Shown one piece after another: positions 9,995 to 20,638 of a stretch of DNA of 64,000 bases. The DNA is from Hordeum vulgare subsp. vulgare (taxonomy: Eukaryota > Streptophyta > Magnoliopsida > Poales > Poaceae), in the NCBI RefSeq assembly GCF_904849725.1, contig NC_058524.1:350297823-350361822 (forward strand), written 5' to 3'. Position 1 is the first letter of the stretch. The number at the start of each line of letters is the position of its first letter. Below the pieces are notes generated by a model. That model ran no database searches. It had not been told where the DNA came from and saw only the letters and a program-made list of their open reading frames with translations. Both the position numbers and the translations under genes were made by a program.

Positions 9995-11694
9995 TGATAC
10001 ATCTCCATCGTATCTACTTTTCCAAACTCTTTTGCTCTTGTTTTGGACTCTAATTTGCATGATTTGAATGGAACTAACCTGGACTGACGTTGTTTTCAGC
10101 AGAATTGCCTTGGTGTTGTTTTTGTGCAGAAATGAAAGTTTTCGGAACGTCCTGAAAATTTGCGGAGAATATTTCTGGAAAATATGAAAAATACCTACGC
10201 AAAGGTCCATCGGAGGGGATGGGCCAGTGGGCCACAAGCCCTGTAGCCTCCACCCCCTGGTGGCGGCTAGCAAGCTTGTGGGGCCCACGTGGCCCTGCCG
10301 CCCCCAAACTGAGCTCTATAAATTCACTTTCGTCCCCGAAAAAATAAAGAGAGAAGATTTCATCGCGTTTGCGATACGGAGGCGCCGCCACATCCTGTTC
10401 TTCATTTGGAGGGCAGATTTGGAGTCCGATTTGGGCTCCGGAGAGGGGAAATCGTCGCCATCGTCATGATCAACCTTCTTCCCTCTCCAATTCCATGAAG
10501 CTCTTCATCGTTCGTGAGTAATCTATTCGTAGGCTCGCTGGGCGGTGATGAGTAGGATGAGATCTATCATGTAATCGAGTTAGTTTTGACGGGGATTGAT
10601 CGCTAGTATCCACTATGTTCTGAGATTGATGTTGCTACTACTTTGCCATGCTTAATGCTTGTCACTAGGGCCCGAGTGCCATGATTTCAGATCTGAAATT
10701 ATTATGTTGTCACCAATATATGTGTGTTTTAGATCCGATCTTGCAAGTTGTAGTTACCTACTATGTGTTATGACCCGGCAACCCCGGAGTGACAATAACC
10801 GGAACCACTCCCGGTGATGACCATAGTTTGAGGAGTTCATGTGTTCACCAAGTGCTAATGCTTTGGTCCGGTTCTTTATTAAAAGGAGAACCTTAATATC
10901 CCGTAGTTTCCTTTTGGATCCCGCTGCCACGGGAGGGATGGACAATAGAAGTCATGCAAGTTCTTTTCCCTAAGCACGTATGACGACACACGGAATGCAT
11001 GCCTACATCATATTGACGAACGGGAGCTAGCCACATATCTCTCCGTGTTATAACCGTTGCATGATGAATATCATCCAAACAAATCACCGACCCATTGCCT
11101 ACGAGTTTGTCCCACTATTGCTGTTACTTGTTTTGCTCTGCTGCTGTTACTACTGTTGCTGCTGCTGTTACTTGTTTTGCTTTGCTGCTGTTACTACTGT
11201 TGCTGCTGCTGTTATTTGCTCTACTGTTACTTGCTACTGTTGCTACTTGCTACTGATGTCACTACTGTTGTTCCTTGCCACTGCTGCTACTCGTTACACT
11301 GCTGCTACCTGCTACAATACTGGTTCGCACGTTGTTGACGGGAAAGAATATTTCGTGTCTACCGACAAGTTCTGGTGCCATTGATACAATCGTTAGGAAT
11401 AGTCTACCGTCAACAGATCATTTCTGGCACCGTTGTTATCATATTACTTTTCCGTTGATACTTTGCTTGCTGATACTAATCTTTCAGGTGTGGTTGAATC
11501 TGACACATTCAACTGCTAATACTTGAGAGTATCCTCTCACTTCCTGACTGGCGAATCAACAAATTTGGGTTGAATACTCTACCCTCGAAAATTGCCTCGA
11601 TCCCACGCGCTGGTGGGTCATTGCAAGACAATTTCTAATTGTTGAGAAATCTAGAATAGCATTTGTCTAGCCATTGCCAGAGATCTGCTAAACA
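9995..11694 (+). repeat. 3' LTR of element C
   Basis: It begins TGATACATCTCCATCG, ends GATCTGCTAAACA and is 1700 bp long. It retains the promoter lost from the 5' LTR, with a TATA box CTCTATAAAT at about 10314-10323. A simple-sequence CTG/TTG tract lies at about 11111-11326. The flank CCCCT (11695-11699) is the second target-site copy. Confidence 0.92.
10314..10323 (+). promoter_or_regulatory. TATA box of element C LTR
   Basis: CTCTATAAAT follows a GC-rich U3 and precedes a leader with ACTTTCGTCCCCG. The equivalent segment is deleted from the 5' LTR. Confidence 0.65.
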
Positions 11695-12169
11695 CCCCTC
11701 TGGTACTTCTTCGGCCCAGTATTTTTTTTATAAATTCCAAAATAAATCCTCGTTGATTTTCACGGCTTTCGTAGTTGCGTAGAATAGGTATCTCAAACTT
11801 GCTCCTTTTTCAGACAAGAATTCCAGCTGCCGGCATTCTCCCTCTTCATGTAAACCTTGCAAAATAAGAGAGAAAAGGCATAAGTATTGTATCGTGAAGT
11901 GTAATAACAGCCCAAGAAGCGATAAATATCAACATGAATGCATGATGCAAAATGGACGTATCAGTCATACGTTTGTTCTGAGCAGTTCTAGCTCAGACTT
12001 GGTTTGAAGTGGTCTTTAATCAGATGTTGTCGACAGTCACTTTGAGGAAGCATTCTTACTATTTTGTTTGAGTGCAATTGCTAAATATTCTTGTTCAGAT
12101 ATTTTTGCCTACTGATTCAGCTTTACCTTGAATGTTATTCTCTGGGCTAATGTGTTGTCCGTCTTCAGG

Positions 12170-13200
12170 ATGGCTGCACCAACTCGCCAGAATCCGGGTC
12201 GCGAGGGTGCTGATGCTCCACCACCGCCTCCTCCGCCTCCTCCTGCAGAGGCATGGAAAGCGGTGATGGCTGCAACAAATGCTAACACCCAAATGTTAAT
12301 TCAGCTATTGCAAGAGAGGACCAATCAGCAGGAGGGCAATTTCAACCATGGTGCTCATTAGTTTGTATCTCTGAATCAATTCCTGGCGAACCAGCCGAAG
12401 TCCTTCACATCTTGTGACCAGCCATTCGACGTTGAGGACTGGATTCGGGACATGATTAAACACTTTGAGTGCAACAATGTCTGTCCAGAGGACTTCGTCA
12501 AGTTTGCAACGTTTCACCTCAAGGGGCAGGCAACAGTTTGGTGGCAGCAGTTGAAGGACTCCAGGGGAGGCAGAATGATCAGTTGGGATGATTTCTGCAA
12601 AGATTTCAGGTCTCACTATATCCCTTCTAGCTTTGTGGAAGAGATGCATGAGAAGTTCAGACGCTTGAAGCAAGGAGTATCCTCTGTGTACAAGTACAAC
12701 GCCGAGTTCCATGAGCTGGCTTGATATGCCTTGTAGGACATTCCAGATTAGAAGAGCAAGATCTATCAGTTCACAGGTGGTCTCAGAGAGGACTTGCAGC
12801 TGGCCCTTGCCTTGCACGATCCCGATGAGTTTGATAAGTTCTATAACTTGGCTCTCAGGGCTGAGGCAGTTTTGCTCAGAGTGGAGAATTCGAGGAAGCG
12901 TTTCAGAGATTCCATCTCATCGCCCTCAACTCAGGTGGTCCAGAAGCAGCACAAATATTGGGTGCCTCCTCCTCCTCTCGGCAGACTCAATAGTTCAAGA
13001 AGTTAGGTGGTCGTGGTTCTTCCCACCCACCCAACCGAACTTTCCAGCAGAGGTTTCCACAGTAGAAGCAAGGGAATCCTCAGGTGCAATTCCGTCCGCT
13101 GTTTGATGTTACTTGTCACAAGTGTGGGCAGAAGGGTCACTACTCCAACAAGTGCACCTCTCAGTAGCATCTTCCGCCCCCTCCTCCTAGGAAGCCTCAA
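12170..13200 (+). pseudogene. Chromovirus gag with zinc knuckle (element B)
   Basis: ATG 12170 ('MAAPTRQN', then a run of prolines) follows CAG|G, a usual context for this lineage. The gag core 'KFATFHLKGQATVWWQQL' is at about 12497-12550 and 'WDDFCKDFRSHYIP' at about 12586-12627. Stops in the same frame: TAG 12359, TGA 12722, TAG 12734, TAG 12749 and TAG 13004. A frameshift between 13006 and 13081 precedes an intact CX2CX4HX4C zinc knuckle (CHKCGQKGHYSNKC, 13114-13155), followed by another TAG near 13162. Capsid/nucleocapsid role by family; not functional here. Confidence 0.85.
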
Positions 13201-13209
13201 CGCAATGCT

Positions 13210-13539
13210 ATGGTGAAGTTCAACCCCAGCTTTGTGAGAGTCAATATGGTGAATGCAGCTGAAGCAGACAACTCCTCAGACGTGATTATGGGTAATCTCC
13301 TGGTTAATGATTTTCCTGCAAAGGTTTTGTTTGATTCTGGTGCTTCGCATTCGTTCCTCTCCATTCCATTTGCATCCAAGCATAATTTTCATGTAGAGGA
13401 GCTGCCTAGACCGTTGTCAGTAGTATCTCCGGGCAAGTTCATGCATGCAAGTACTCGAGCCCAGATGTCTCTGTCAAGATGGGCGATTATGCCTTTCTGG
13501 CTTCTCCAATTGTCCTTGGCAAGTCTGATATTGATTTGA
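13210..13539 (+). pseudogene. Aspartic protease segment (element B)
   Basis: The active site 'LFDSGASHSFLS' lies at about 13326-13361, typical of chromovirus retropepsins that cut the Gag-Pol polyprotein. The frame is the same as the zinc knuckle upstream. It runs out of frame near 13480-13539, where the reverse-transcriptase frame takes over. Confidence 0.85.
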
Positions 13540-15083
13540 TCCTTGTAATGGATTGGTTGGCTATGAACAAGGCGTCTATTGATTGTGAAGCTAAAGAAGT
13601 GAAGCTAACTCATTCTTTGGAGGAAGTGATTATCTTCGCGGCGCGTGATGACACAGTCCGTCTGTTTTCCTTGAATGAGAAGGGTGAGATCTCTCCCATT
13701 TTTCAAGTCCCAGTGGACAGCGAGTATGAAGATGTCTTTTCAGAAGAACTGTCAGGAATGCCTCCGCACCGGGCAGTTGAGTTCGTAATTGAGCTTGAAC
13801 CGGGTACTGAACCAGTGTGCAAGCGTCCGTACAAACTGGGTCCAAAAGAGCTGAAGGAGCTGAAGAAACAACTTTATGAGCAAGATCGTCTGGGTCTGAT
13901 CAGACCAAGCTCATCTCCTTGGGGTTGTGGAGTTCTTTTCGTCAAGAAGAAGGATGGCACGGACCGACTCTGTGTTGATTACCGTCCATTGAATAAGAAG
14001 ACGATAAAAAACAAGTATCCACTTCCCAACGTCAATGAGTTGTTTGAGCAATTGAAAGGGGCTAAGATCTTCTCGAAGCTTGATCTCAGGATGGGTTATC
14101 ATCAGATTCGCATTCGCGAAGAGGACATTCCCAAGACTGCTTTCAAGACAAGCTTTGGCTCATATGAGTACACGGTGATGTCTTTCGGTCTAGCCAATGC
14201 TCCACCGACCTTCTGTCGGATGATGAATTATATCTTCTCCCCATTCAAGAATGAGTTTGTCTTGTTGTATCTTGATGACATTCTGGTCTTTTCGGAAACT
14301 GAGGAAGAGCATGAAGAATATCTCAGGCTTGTGCTTGATAAGCTAAGAGAGCATAACTTCTATGCTAAGGTTTCCAAATGTGAGTTCTGGTTGAAGGAAG
14401 TTCTGTACCTTGGGCATATCATCTCTGCCGAGGGCATCAAAGTTGATCCATCAAAGGTGCAGGCCATTGTTGAGTGGGAACCTCCGTAGAATGTGAAGCA
14501 GCTTCGAAACTTTCTCGGGCTTGCAAGCTATTGCAGAAGATTCGTTGAGAATTTCTAAAATATTTCTAAGCCTCTCTCAAGTCTTCTTCAGAAGGGTGTG
14601 AAGTATGTCTGGTCTCCAGAGTGTCAGTTGGCCTTCGACACACTCAAAGAGAAGCTCACTTATACTCCAGTCTTGATTTCTCCTGATGATTCCAAACCTT
14701 ATCAAGTGTTACGCAATGCCTCTCTTCAAGGTCTTGGTGCAGTTCTGATGCAAGAGAAGAAAGTGGTAGCTTATACCTCGAGGCAGTTGAAGCCAAGTGA
14801 GAAGAATTACCCCACTCATGATCTTGAGTTGGCGGCGGTGGTATATGCTTTGATGACTTGGAGACATCTCTTATTGGGCAGACGAGTTGAGGTCTACACC
14901 GATCACAAGAGTCTCAAATACATCTTCACCCAGCCTAACCTCAATCTTCGGCAAACTCGTTGGGTGGAAATGCTCTAAGATTACAATCCGAGCATCGACT
15001 ACACTCCATGCAAAGCTAATGTCATTGCAGATGCTTTGAGCATAAAGGCTTACTACAACAGTCTCATTTTGAAGCCTCTCTAG
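13479..15083 (+). pseudogene. Reverse transcriptase and RNase H (element B)
   Basis: One frame carries all of pol. RT motifs in order: '[19 protein letters not shown]' (about 13928-13984), '[13 protein letters not shown]' (14078-14116), '[11 protein letters not shown]' (14182-14214) and the catalytic 'YLDD' (14268-14279). RNase H follows with '[15 protein letters not shown]' and '[11 protein letters not shown]', but its first catalytic Asp is replaced ('VLRNAS' where 'DAS' is expected). Stops: TAG 14487, TAA 14556, TAA 14976, TAG 15081. The enzyme would have copied element RNA to DNA; this copy is inactive. Confidence 0.9.
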
Positions 15084-15697
15084 CCTGATCTTTGTGAATC
15101 TTTCAGAAAGCTCAACCTTCAGTTAGTACCTCAGGGATTTCTTGCTAATCTCCAGATTTCTCCTACCTTGGAAGACCAAGTCCGGCAAGCTCAACTTCTT
15201 GATGCAATGGTGAAGAAAGTCAAGATTGGCTTGGCAAAGAGCATTTCCAAATATAAGTGCTTCATCATTGATGACAGAGATACATTGTTCTTTGAGGATC
15301 GCCTTGTCGTTCCGAAAGGGGATCTCAGGAAGGTTATCATGGAAGAAGCTCATAACTCTCTTCTCTCGATACATCCAGGAAGTTCCAAGATGTATCAGGA
15401 TCTGAAACACACATTCTGGTGGACTCGCATGAAGCGTGAAATTGCTCAGTTCGTAAATGAATGTGATGTCTGTCAAAGAGTGAAAGCAGAGCATCAACGC
15501 CCAACAGGTCTTTTGCATCGCTTGCTCATTCCCGAGTGGAAATTCGACCATGTTGAGATGGATTTCGTCACCGGGTTTCTGAAGTCCAAGAAAGGTAACG
15601 ATGCCATCTTCGTCGTCATCGACAAGTTGAGCAAAGTCGCTCATTTCCTTCCAGTCAAGGAGTCTATCTCGGCAGCTCAGTTTGCAGAGCTGTATAC
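15084..15697 (+). pseudogene. Integrase N-terminal part (element B), interrupted at 15697
   Basis: It keeps the pol frame. The H2C2 zinc-binding module is complete ('EAHNSLLSIHPG' with both His, 'CDVCQRVKAEHQ' with both Cys, about 15347-15495). The first catalytic Asp is in 'VEMDFVTGFLKS' (about 15553-15588). The gene stops abruptly at TATAC (15693-15697), the target duplication of the solo LTR that follows, and resumes in the same frame after 19698. Confidence 0.9.
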
Positions 15698-16870
15698 TGA
15701 TACGTCCATTTTGCATCATGGTTTTATGTTGATATTTATCGCTTTATGGGCTGATATTACACTTCATGGTACAACACTTATGTTAGAGCATATATCTCCA
15801 TATGTGGTTTTGGTAATTGATGACAATTCCTATGGACTAATGGTTGCCTTAAGTTATATTTATAGGATTTGTCCATAGGCACTTCTTGAAGTCCATCTAT
15901 TGGGTTCAAGGAGTTTATATGATGACCAAGATGGTATTCAAGGTATTATCCAAAGAATGGTCATAGAGATACAAGGTTGATCAAGATCTTAGACAAAGAG
16001 TAAATCAAGATGATCAACACACAAAGCGTACAAGATGTACCGAGAGGGATCAAGTGATCCCATGGTATGGTAAGCATTGTCCATTACATGTTTGTGTACT
16101 AGCCCATGGTCTTCGTGAGAGTTCTATGTGTGGGTTAGGTGTGTTTCCATGGGCTTGCATCAAAAGGAAGATCTCATAAAACCCATGAAGGATGATGTCA
16201 AGTGGTGATCGTCATCAAGATTGCGGTGTGCAAGTTCAAGTGGATCAACACGAAGATATCATGCTTGAAGCTTGCCGTCCATTGTGGTGGCAATGGACTT
16301 GTGAAGATATGCTGAAGAGTGGCTCACCCATAGTAAGTATGGGGGAGCAATCAACTAGTCTTCATCAAGCCAACGCAATCAAGAAAGGTGGTCCATCTTG
16401 AGGAAGCCAAGATCATCATCATCTAGCTCAAGAGGACGAGGTGCAAGGTATAGGTTTGCCCTTGATAAGTTTTCTGTTTAGGATAGATTGATGTACTGTT
16501 AAGGGGGGCTCTCAAGTGAGTAGCTTGATCGTATCGTTCGTTGAGAGCTCAAACCATTTGCATCCTTGCATCATACTTCTTGGTTCTTGTTTGGTGTTTC
16601 TCTTTGTGAGTTTTAGAGCTTATGGTCATCTTCATGACAAGCTCGAGTTCATCGAAAACGGAGTCCATATGCATCTACTATGATGTTTTCGATGTTGGAG
16701 TTTCTACCGGTTCTTCATTCATAGAGGACTCACATCTCTATATCATTGGCATTTTCATATCTGCATGGACTCACATCGCTGTTTGGATAGCTCTTGTCGT
16801 CCTGAATCCAACAAGCTTGGGTTTGCTCGATTCGGAGCTCGTATGCGAAAGTTATGGCTGTTTCAGTGGC

Positions 16871-17138
16871 GAGCGGTAGTACCGCTGGACCTAGCGGTAG
16901 TGTCGCCTCTGGTCAGCGGTAGTACCGCTCTAGGACTTTAGTACCGTCATCTTTGCGGTTGTACTGCGTCGGACTTTTTGCGAAGACTTTCTTGGCGGTG
17001 GTTGGCCCGGTAGTATCTTTGCACTACCATGGGCTCAGCGGTAGTACCGCTGGAGCCAGCGGTAGTACCGCTGCAGCCAGCGGTAGAACCGCCGGAGGGT
17101 CAGCGGTAGTAACGCTGGAGCGAGCGGTAGTACCGCTC
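16871..17138. repeat. Array of AGCGGTAGTACCGCT near-palindromes upstream of TATA
   Basis: About eight copies of a 15-nt near-perfect palindrome, core CGGT-AGT-ACCG. The last five start at about 17037, 17058, 17080, 17102 and 17124, a spacing of 21-22 bases. Two older copies differ at one arm (CGGTAGAACCGCC, CGGTAGTAACGCT). Confidence 0.9.
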
Positions 17139-17183
17139 GGCTCGGGCTGTAAGTGGGGGTAACGGTCTGATTCCTTCCCCCAC

Positions 17184-17191
17184 TATATAAA
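17184..17191 (+). promoter_or_regulatory. TATA box of the 15781-18246 LTR
   Basis: TATATAAA lies about 46 bases downstream of the palindrome array and is followed by a C/T-rich GGGGGTCTTCTCCCCC leader. Confidence 0.7.
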
Positions 17192-19693
17192 GGGGGTCTT
17201 CTCCCCCTTGGTCTTATCCATCCGTTGAGCTCTTGTTGTACCTCCATTGTTGACATTCTTAGAGCTTGCTTACTCTCAATCCCTCCAATGATTCCTGCTT
17301 GTTCTCGAGGGAAAATAGAGAGGAGATCTAGATCCACATCTCCACCAACTTTCTCCTCTATGTGAGGGGAACCCCTTGGATCGAGATCTTGGAGTTCTTT
17401 GTGAGCTCCTTGTTCTTCCTCTCATATTTCTCCATAGCTTTCGTTGTTGTGGAGGGATTTGAGTGTGAGGGACTTGACCACTTCGTGTGTTCTTGACATT
17501 GCATTAATTGCATCGGTTTGAGTTCTCCGCGGTGATACATGGAAGTGAGAAGTTGAGAAGCTTATTACCTTTGGTACTTAGTACCCTAGATATTGTTCTT
17601 CGTGGATGCTTTGGCGTCCTAGAAGCTTGGTGGTGTCTCGGAGCTCAATCATTGTGGTGTGAAGCTCCGGGCAAGCGTCGGGGTCTCCAATTAGGTTGTG
17701 GAGATTGCCCCGAGCAATTTGTACGGGTACCGGTAACCGCCCCCAAGGGTTGCCACGTGTACGGCTTCGGTGACCGCCCCCAGGGTTTGCCATTTGTACG
17801 GGTTAGGTGACCGCCCTCAAGGGTCCCTTTGTGGAATCACGGCATCTTGCATTGTGCGAGGGCGTGAGGAGATTACGGTGGCCTTAGTGGCATCTTAGGG
17901 AGCATTGTGCCTCCACACCGCTCCAACGGAGATTAGCATCCGCAAGGGTGTGAACTTCGGGATACATCATCGTCTCCCCGTGCCTCGGTTATCTCTTATA
18001 CGAACCCTTTACTTATGCACTTTATTTTGTGATAGACATATTGTTTATTGTAATATATCTTGCTATCACTTAGTTGTTTATCTTGCTTAGCATAAGTTGT
18101 TGGTGCACATAGGTGAGCCTAGTTGTTTGTAGGATTTGTGCTTGACAAATTAAATGTTAGTTTTATTCTGCATTTGTTCTAGCCTAAACCTTAATTATTT
18201 TAAAGCGCCTATTCACCCCCCTCTAGGCGACATCCACGTCCTTTCAACTTATGCCTTTTCTCTCTTATTTTAGAAGGTTTACATGAAGAGGGAGAATGCC
18301 GGCAGCTTGAATTCTGGCCTGAAATGGGAGCAAGTTTGAGATACCTATTATGCGCAACTCCAAAAGCCGTGAAAATCAACGAGAAATTATTTTAGAATTT
18401 ATAAAAAATATTGGGTGGAAGAAGTACCACAGGGGAGCCACCAGGAGGCCACAAGCCTGCTAGGCGCAGCCTACCCCCCTGGCCGCGCCTAGGGGGCTTG
18501 TGGGGTCCCTGTTGGCCCTCTGGCTCCCCTCTTTTTCTATTAGGAGGGTTTCGTTCCAGAAAAAATCAAGAGGATGCTTTCGGGAGGAATCGCCGCCGCC
18601 ACGAGGTGGAACTTGAGCAGAACCAGTCTAGAGCTCCGACACGGTCGTCCTGCCAGGGAAACTTCCCTCCCGGAGGGGGAAATCGTCGCCATCGTCATCA
18701 CAAACACTCCTCTCATCGGAGGGGACTCATCACCATCAACATCTTCATCAGCACCATCTCATCTCCAAACCCTAGTTCATCTCTTGTAACCAATCTCCGT
18801 CTCGCGACTCCGATTGGTACTTGTAAGGTTGCTAGTAGTGTTAATTACTCTTTGTAGTTGATGCTAGTTGGATTACTTGGTGGAAGATTATATGTTCAGA
18901 TCCTTGATGCTATTCAATACCTCTCTGGTCATGAACATAATTATGCTTTGTGAGTAGTTACTTTTGTTCCTGAGGACATGGGATAAGTCATGCTATAAGT
19001 AGTCATGTGAATTTGGTATTTGTTCGATATTTTGATGCGTTGTATGTTGTTTTTCCTCTAGTGGTGTTATGTGAACATCGACTACATAACACTTCACCAT
19101 TATTTGGGCCTAGAGGAAGGCATTGGGAAGTAATAAGTAGATGATGGGTTGCTAGAGTGACAGAAGCTTAAACCCTAGTTTATGCGTTGCTTCGTAAGGG
19201 GCTGATTTGGATCCACTAGTTTAATGCTATGGTTAGACTTTGTCTTAATTCTTCTTTCGTAGTTGCGGATTCTTGCGGGAGGTGTTAATCATAAGTGGGA
19301 GGTTTGTCCAAGTAAGGGCAGCACCCAAGCACCGGTCCACCCACATATCAAACTATCAAAGTAGCGAACGCGAATCAAATGAACATGATGAAAACTAGCT
19401 TGACAGAAATTCCCATGTGTCCTTGGGAGCGCTTTACCTCCTATAAGAGTTCGTCCAGGCTTGTTTCTTGCTACAAAAGGGATTGGGCCACTTCGCTGCA
19501 CCTTTGTTACTATTGTTACTTGCTACTTGCTACGAATCATCTTACCACACAACTATCTGTTACCGATAATTTCAGTGCTTGCAGAGAATACCTTGCTGAA
19601 AACTACTTGTCAGATCCTTCTGCTCCTCGTTGGGTTCGACACTCTTACTTATCGAAAGGACTACCATAGATCCCCTACACTTGTGGGTCATCA

Positions 19694-20602
19694 TATACGT
19701 CAAGGATAGTCTCATTGCATGGTGTTCCATTGCTGATATCTTCGGATCGCGGAAGCATCTTTACTTCCATGTTCTGGGATTCATTTCAATCTGTGATGGG
19801 TACTAAGATTCGATTTCGTACAACCTTCCATCCTTGGACTAGTGGGCAAGTTGAGAGAGTCAATCATGTCCTCGAGGATATGCTATGAGCCTATGTGATT
19901 TCCTTTGGCATGAAGTGGGAAGACTGGCTACCTTGTGCTGAGTTTTTATACAACAATAGCTATCAGGCTAGCTCAGGCAAGGATCCGTTCGAGATTGTTT
20001 ATGGCAGGAAGTGCCGTACCCCGCTCAATTGGTCAGAGACTGGTGAGCGTCAGATTCTTGGGAATGACATGATTGCTGAAGCAGAAGAAATGTGTCGTGT
20101 CATTCGGGATAATCTCAAAGCAGCGCAGTCCCGTCAGAAGAGCTACTACGATAGCAAGCATCGTGACATGACTTTTCAGCTCGATGATTTCTTCTATCTC
20201 AAAGTGTCTCCCATGAAGGGCACTCAACGCTTCGGCATCGAAGGAAAGCTTGCTCCTCGTTTTGTTGGGCCTTTCAGAATTGTTGGCAAGAGAGGCGACC
20301 TTGGTTATCAGTTAGAGGTCCCTTCCAACTTCTCAAATGTGCATGACGTGTTTCATGTCTCACAACTCCGGAGATGCTTCAAGACTCCCGAGCGCATAGT
20401 TTATCTTCATGACATCGACCTCCAACCTGATCTGTCATACGGTGAGCATCCAATGGCAGTTCTTGAAACGACTGAGCACAAGACCCGCAATAAGTCAATC
20501 AAGTTTCTCAAAGTGGAGTGGTCACATTATTCCGACAAAGAGGCCACTTGGGAGCGCGAGGATCACCTCCGTTCTGAATTTCCAGAGTTCTTTCAGTCCT
20601 AG
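19694..20602 (+). pseudogene. Integrase C-terminal part and chromodomain (element B)
   Basis: Reading resumes in frame after the second TATAC. The second catalytic Asp lies in 'ISSDRGSIF' (about 19730-19756) and the catalytic Glu in 'SGQVERVNHVLEDML' (about 19842-19886). TGA at 19886-19888 breaks the frame; it is open from there to TAG 20600-20602. The C-terminal integrase domain 'LAPRFVGPFRIVGKRG' is near 20250-20297. A chromodomain follows ('VEWSHYSDKEATWE', about 20512-20556), which in this lineage directs insertion to modified chromatin. Confidence 0.9.
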
Positions 20603-20625
20603 ATCTCGGGTCAAGATCCTCTTGT

Positions 20626-20638
20626 AATGTGGGAGAGT
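20626..20638 (+). other. Polypurine tract of element B
   Basis: ATGTGGGAGAG directly precedes the LTR start TGTAATAGCCC at 20639. Confidence 0.7.

Larger units (their letters stand above)
1746..11694 (+). mobile_element. Complete non-autonomous Athila-lineage gypsy element (element C)
   Basis: The element is bounded by LTRs (1746-3339 and 9995-11694) with TG...CA ends and flanked by the 5-bp duplication CCCCT. Order: LTR, PBS, gag, aspartic protease, an LTR-like internal segment, a second ORF, a long non-coding 3' part, polypurine tract, LTR. No reverse transcriptase, RNase H or integrase is present anywhere between 6250 and 9994, so it must have used enzymes supplied in trans. The protease has the Athila-type DLGA active site. 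LTR sequence and structure resemble the Sabrina/WHAM/Fatima group of Triticeae; I cannot settle the family name without a TREP comparison. Confidence 0.9.
484..11963 (-). repeat. 5' LTR of the Sabrina-like gypsy, split by a nested element (484-1745 + 11700-11963)
   Basis: On the minus strand the LTR begins TGATACGTCCATTTTGCATC at 11963 and ends GGGTCATCA at 484. It is interrupted by the complete element at 1746-11694, which leaves the duplication CCCCT at 1741-1745 and 11695-11699. Without the insertion the LTR is about 1526 bp, almost exactly the length of the sister solo LTR at 15698-19693 once its own insertion is removed (about 1525 bp). The right flank GTCAT (11964-11968) is the visible half of its target duplication; the other half lies outside the window. 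The several short ORFs in 1320-1679 are frames of LTR sequence, not genes. Confidence 0.9.
15781..18246 (+). repeat. Sirevirus-like copia solo LTR with palindrome array
   Basis: 2466 bp, TGTTAGAGCATATATC...CACGTCCTTTCA, flanked by ACTTA on both sides (15776-15780 and 18247-18251). Its 3' end, with 'CTATTCACCCCCCTCTAGG', matches the minus-strand LTR at 41364-42526. It holds a palindrome array (16871-17138), a TATA box (17184-17191) and a leader. No ORF in it looks like a gene. Confidence 0.92.
15698..19693 (+). repeat. Sabrina-like solo LTR inside the chromovirus integrase, itself split (15698-15780 + 18252-19693)
   Basis: It begins TGATACGTCCATTTTGCATC and ends GTGGGTCATCA, flanked on both sides by TATAC (15693-15697, 19694-19698). 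It is the same family as the LTR at 484-11963, here on the plus strand. No internal region remains, so it is a solo LTR from LTR-LTR recombination. It carries a second solo LTR at 15781-18246. Short ORFs within 18411-18857 and 19289-19709 are LTR sequence, not genes. Confidence 0.93.

Noticed and set aside
16871..17138. CRISPR array
   Set aside because: Units are 15-nt palindromes with 6-7-nt variable gaps in a plant LTR; no repeat/spacer structure or cas genes.
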